Assembly (NCBI GenBank): GCA_039720395.1
Contig: CM077833.1
Coordinates: 6,897,036 to 6,961,035, forward strand
Length of the DNA: 64,000 bases
Direction of reading: 5' to 3'
Source: Liquidambar formosana
Taxonomy: Eukaryota > Streptophyta > Magnoliopsida > Saxifragales > Altingiaceae
Under the pieces are notes generated by a model. The model made no database searches, was not told the origin of the DNA, and saw nothing but the letters and a program-made list of their open reading frames with translations. A program made the translations under genes and the position numbers. Below are positions 60,610 through 64,000 of this stretch, piece by piece. How positions within the stretch are numbered: position 1 is the first letter of the stretch; every line of letters starts with the position of its first letter.

Positions 60610-61042
60610 ATTTTTTATTTTATTTTTTGACTAGGAGCTTTTTCTACAAAAAGCTGTGCACGATTGGGCCTTTTCAGTATTTTTGCTATTTCAGAAAAAA
60701 AAAGTGTTTAGAATTAGATTTAAGGAGTTTTCTCAGAATTTGACATTTTCCTGTGATAGCTCATTTTCTCTCATTTATAGAAACTGTGAAAAAGCAGTAT
60801 AAGATTCTTTAGGACCGGGATGTTTTTAGTAGTTTTGTTATTTCATGAAAAGTTCTCATTAAATGCTAAAACAACTGTTCCTAGATTTTTGAAAATTCTT
60901 GCCACAACTCTTTTTCGCTCGTTATCCATTGCCTGCCAAAAATGGTCTGAATCTTCAAATGGCTTCACACGAAGTTCCCTAACTCATAATTGGGCGTGCT
61001 GATAGTCATTGGAAGATAATTCTTAACCTCTTTGAGACCACT
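60607..61042. other. Intergenic DNA, no recognised feature
   Basis: T-rich sequence without a recognisable gene. Frames here are short and without domains. Confidence 0.4.
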
Positions 61043-61993
61043 AAGATTAATATAATGTTATAATCTAAGCCAAGAGGTTTACTAAGTATTTTCAATGTAG
61101 TCTAAATATGGATGCTTGTTTATTTGCTAACGAAAGGCGCATATAAGAGTTGCATGAGCACATACACGGCGTTGATGTGGACTACGTGGTTAGGGTTTAG
61201 GGCCAAAATATTATGGCCATGGGAAAACTTTTAAGATGCATTAATGAAGGTTTCTTCCATGAAACTTGCAACCAGGTTTGAGAAACATATCACCCAAATA
61301 TAGCCCAATCTCTTTTTTCGCTTGAAATAACCATAATTGTGGTCAACTAGGATCGTGGGACCGGACCATCCCCTCCTATAGCTATGGCAAAGCTTTGAAG
61401 TTGCAACAATGGAGGAAACCCTTCGACCCGAAATAGCTACAGCATTTATAATTGCTTGTGGTTTTGGTTTCAAAGTATAGCCATGCCCAAAATGACTTCT
61501 TGATTGTCGAATCAGGCAATGCTACCATCCCTAATCTTAGTTGTGGCTTGGTTTAACCATAGCATAAGCTTGAAGATGCATTAATTAAGGTTTTCCTTGG
61601 TAACCAGTGCATATCAATTTCCATGATTTTTGAACCCCATTGAGCCTGATCTTTTGGGCACCAAAGCTACACCATTTAGATCAAAATTCCCTCCCCTACA
61701 AACCCTTGTGGATCTTATTCCTTGCCATGACCATTAGATGGCATGGTAGATAAGAAATCTACACCTAGGTTCTGCTAATAAATCTTAACCTTAACCCCTT
61801 CAATGAGAGATTTTATTTTTAACATTATTTTGGCAATAGACCCTAACCTTGTTATCCACGTCAGCACCATGTATGTGCTCATTTGATTCTCACGTGCGCC
61901 TTTATTAAGTAAATAAACGGGCATCCAAATTTGGACTACATTGAAATATCTAAGTAAATATCTTGGCGTAGTTTATAACATTATATTAATCTT
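61043..61993. mobile_element. Non-autonomous DNA transposon with about 170-bp terminal inverted repeats
   Basis: The left arm (61043-61214) starts AAGATTAATATAATGTTATA. The right arm (61822-61993) ends with its inverse. Shared blocks include 'tttcaatgtagtc', 'aaaggcgca' and 'gagcacataca'. Inside, 'aagatgcattaat(g/t)aaggttt' occurs twice (61225 and 61577). The 9-bp flanks do not match convincingly. Long arms suggest a Mutator-like derivative. No transposase. Confidence 0.7.
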
Positions 61994-62597
61994 GGACTAA
62001 AAAAAAAATTTTGGGTAAGGTACATAGAACTAATTAAAGTGTTTTTATCCAAAACTTATTTATAGCTCATCTATCTATTGCTCGGATTGTGACGATCTCT
62101 ATTATCGGTTATTTTATCATCTTCTTCTCTCTTCTAACTTTACTGTAGTGGTGCTCTTTTACTCGTTATAGATCCAATAAAGCCACTAGCTAACATAAAC
62201 AATGTAGACCAACATAGATCTACTCTAATTCAACCACAAGTTCTTTTGACCCTTGTTGTTGGCCTTTTGTAGGTTAGATTCCAACAAAGTTACTATTTTT
62301 TTAAAATTTTTTTTTTTTTGGTTGGTCCTTAATTAATTGTCGTTTGGAGTTCATCTATGGACACTTTGGAGATAGCTTAATTGTTGTTGGTTTGGATTTT
62401 TTTTTTCTCTCATATTTTTTGCCTCTGTTTCGTGGGGGCAGTTGGAGCTAATTTTAATAAAATAGGTGAGAGGCAAAGGATGGTATTTTTGAAATGGAAA
62501 GTGAATTTAATGCTTTACAAATAAGTTTGACCCGAGTGAGTACATATTTATAGATAGTGTCAACAGTGGTTTAAATATGTAGTTACTTTAATTCCAG
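61994..62597. other. Intergenic DNA, no recognised feature
   Basis: T-rich, no gene and no clear repeat. Confidence 0.4.
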
Positions 62598-62772
62598 GGT
62601 GTGGGGGTCCTCATTTCATTAGGTCGGTACATTTAACCGACTATTTAAATAAACCTTGCGTCGTCTAATAAATATTCGTAATACTCCTTTACATCCTTCC
62701 ATTCATGACCTATTTTAATTGAGGGTATAGTAAATGATAGGGGTGCATGTCAATTTCGTTGGGATACTAAGT
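62598..62772 (+). repeat. Dispersed segment, copy 2 (upstream of ALDH10)
   Basis: Direct repeat of 53507-53728, shorter by two internal deletions. It lies about 0.4 kb before the ALDH10 ATG. Confidence 0.85.
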
Positions 62773-63178
62773 GCTTGTTTGGATCCACTTCTGGGCAGCC
62801 TAAACGCGCTTTTGGGCTGTCAAATGGGCTTTTGGATGTGTTTGGGTAAAATAAGGAGAAGAGCTTATTGGGTTAGAAGCACGTTTGGGCCAAAGTGGGG
62901 AGACCCCAGCTTCTCCATAAATGTAGCCGGGAAGCCCAATTGCTGGTTTAATGAACATTTGGAAATACCTCAAATGCCCTTACCTTTTTAACATGATAAA
63001 TATTAAATGTCTAATGTATCCTGGACTCCTCTTTAACGTTGATTTGTCTCCTATGCTGAAACGAAGGAAGCTTGAGGAAACCCTTCTCTCTCTCATCTCT
63101 CCCATCTCTCCGACGACTTTGAAGGCTCACCAGTCAGTGCTCCAGCGACTTGTACACACAGACACAGTGAGAGAAAAA

Positions 63179-63294
63179 ATGGCGATCCCAATCCCTTCAC
63201 GGCAGCTCTTCATCGACTGCGAATGGAGAGAACCCATCAAGAAGAGACGCATCCCCGTCATCAATCCTGCCACCGAACAGATCATCGGTACCCC

Positions 63295-63344
<50 letters not shown>

Positions 63345-63777
63345 GTATCGCTCCCATTTGGTTGCTAAGAAAGTTGAGGAAAACAGATAAAATCCAAAGC
63401 TATTACTCTGTTTGGTCTCTAAGAGAATGTAGAGAAAGAGAAGTCTAATTTTTGTGAAGTGGGAAAGCTAAAAACCCCTTGTACTCAACTAAGCCTAGTT
63501 CAGATAGTATGTCTAATTTATTTTTATTTTTATTTTTTGCACCAAAAAAAAAAAAAAAAAAAAAAAAAACGGGTGGTTTTAGGGAAGTGGGTTTAAGTTT
63601 TATATCCAATCTGATTTTTGGAGAGGTTGTTGAATGTGTGTTTTAGGAGACATTCCGGCTGCTACTGTCGAAGATGTGGATGCTGCTCAGAGAGCCATGG
63701 CCAGGAACAGAGGGAAAGATTGAGCATCGGCGTCAGGGGCTGTTCGCGCCAAGTATTTGCGCGCTATTGCTGTTAAG
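63179..63777 (+). pseudogene. ALDH10 (betaine/amino-aldehyde dehydrogenase) 5' exons, with in-frame stop
   Basis: Exon 1 (63179-63287) encodes [19 protein letters not shown] and ends ...NPATEQIIG, the N-terminus of the plant ALDH10 family. These enzymes oxidise betaine aldehyde or aminoaldehydes with NAD+. A GT-AG intron follows (63288-63646), holding a (CT)n run and a 29-bp A run. Exon 2 (63647-63777) continues DIPAATVEDVDAAQRAM and ends ...RAKYLRAIAVK before GT. The codon at 63721-63723 is TGA where the family has a conserved Trp (GKDWASASG in related proteins). About four residues seem missing after VEDVD. The sequence after 63778 does not show the expected third exon before the edge. Probably a pseudogene; a sequencing error at TGA is the alternative. 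Confidence 0.8.
63297..63334. repeat. (CT)n microsatellite in ALDH10 intron 1
   Basis: A CT run of about 19 units a few bases after the exon 1 donor site. Confidence 0.9.
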
Positions 63778-64000
63778 GTATCTGATGTGGCTATTTGTGA
63801 TCTATTATTGTTGACATAGTTTGGGTTTAGATTGAAAAATTGATTTTGTTGTTTGTTTAATTTTGTTTCTCGTGGGCTGTGTTGCCCCCTTGCTCAAAAC
63901 ATAGTGAATTACTGTCTGAATCTTTTTCTTTTTTTTCTTTTTTTTTTTTTTCTTTTTGGGAACAGCAACGATTTCATGGTCAAGGAACCTTGTAGGGACT

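Noticed and set aside
61231..61473. 80-codon minus-strand frame
   Set aside because: Lies within a non-autonomous DNA transposon with inverted arms; no transposase similarity.
63127..63357. Minus-strand frame over the ALDH10 first exon
   Set aside because: Shadow of the coding strand and of the CT microsatellite.
1..64000. rRNA, tRNA genes, CRISPR arrays, bacterial operons
   Set aside because: No matching structures were seen; the window is plant nuclear DNA.

Overview
The window reads as nuclear DNA of a eudicot plant. It is AT-rich, has spliced plant genes with GT-AG introns (a group-B type protein phosphatase 2C and the 5' end of an ALDH10 betaine/amino-aldehyde dehydrogenase), and is packed with plant LTR retrotransposons, DNA-transposon remnants, a Helitron-like end and fragments of an endogenous caulimovirid. 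Nothing bacterial (operons, RBS, CRISPR) is present.

Positions 1-7669 hold the 5' half of a Ty3/gypsy element on the minus strand: a 2.96-kb LTR (4712-7669), primer-binding site, a gag-protease reading frame broken by one stop, and the start of a frameshifted reverse transcriptase running off the left edge. From 8.5 to 20.8 kb, old diverged repeats have been hit by several separate LTRs. Most now look like solo LTRs, and most are framed by 5-bp target-site duplications (TSDs): 9444-10800, 11049-16407 with 13456-16052 inside it, 16613-17969 and 19476-20799.

From 23.7 to 41.6 kb there is one deep nest. A Mutator-like foldback element (23686-41601, 9-bp TSD) was hit in its left arm by a hAT-like element (23778-40793). 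That was hit by a copia-type LTR (24165-40649), which received a solo LTR (24502-26159) and a complete but non-coding LTR element (27262-40637). The latter was hit in its internal region (29020-31891) and in one LTR (33639-39821). That last LTR contains another (34832-38037), which itself contains a chimeric LTR piece (35024-37053). Almost every level can be peeled off by its own TSD.

From 41.7 to 49.6 kb come fragments of a pararetrovirus (reverse transcriptase and 30K-type movement protein), the movement-protein piece being split by a solo LTR with TSD GCTTT. Then follow a further solo LTR, a short minisatellite, an LTR with a PBS-like site, and a LINE RNase H remnant.

The gene-bearing part is 50.3-64.0 kb. 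An apparently intact five-exon PP2C gene on the minus strand (460 codons, with a MAPK-docking-like motif before the catalytic domain) has foldback and hAT MITEs upstream. Further right lie a possible SINE, a Helitron-like element, a LINE remnant, a tandem TRIM array and another foldback element. At the right edge is the first part of an ALDH10 gene whose second exon has an in-frame TGA and an apparent small deletion, so it is probably a pseudogene. A segment of about 200 bp is shared by the regions upstream of the PP2C and ALDH10 genes.

Family letters (A, B, C, D, E, F, H) are local labels. All assignments come from reading the sequence; no database search was possible.
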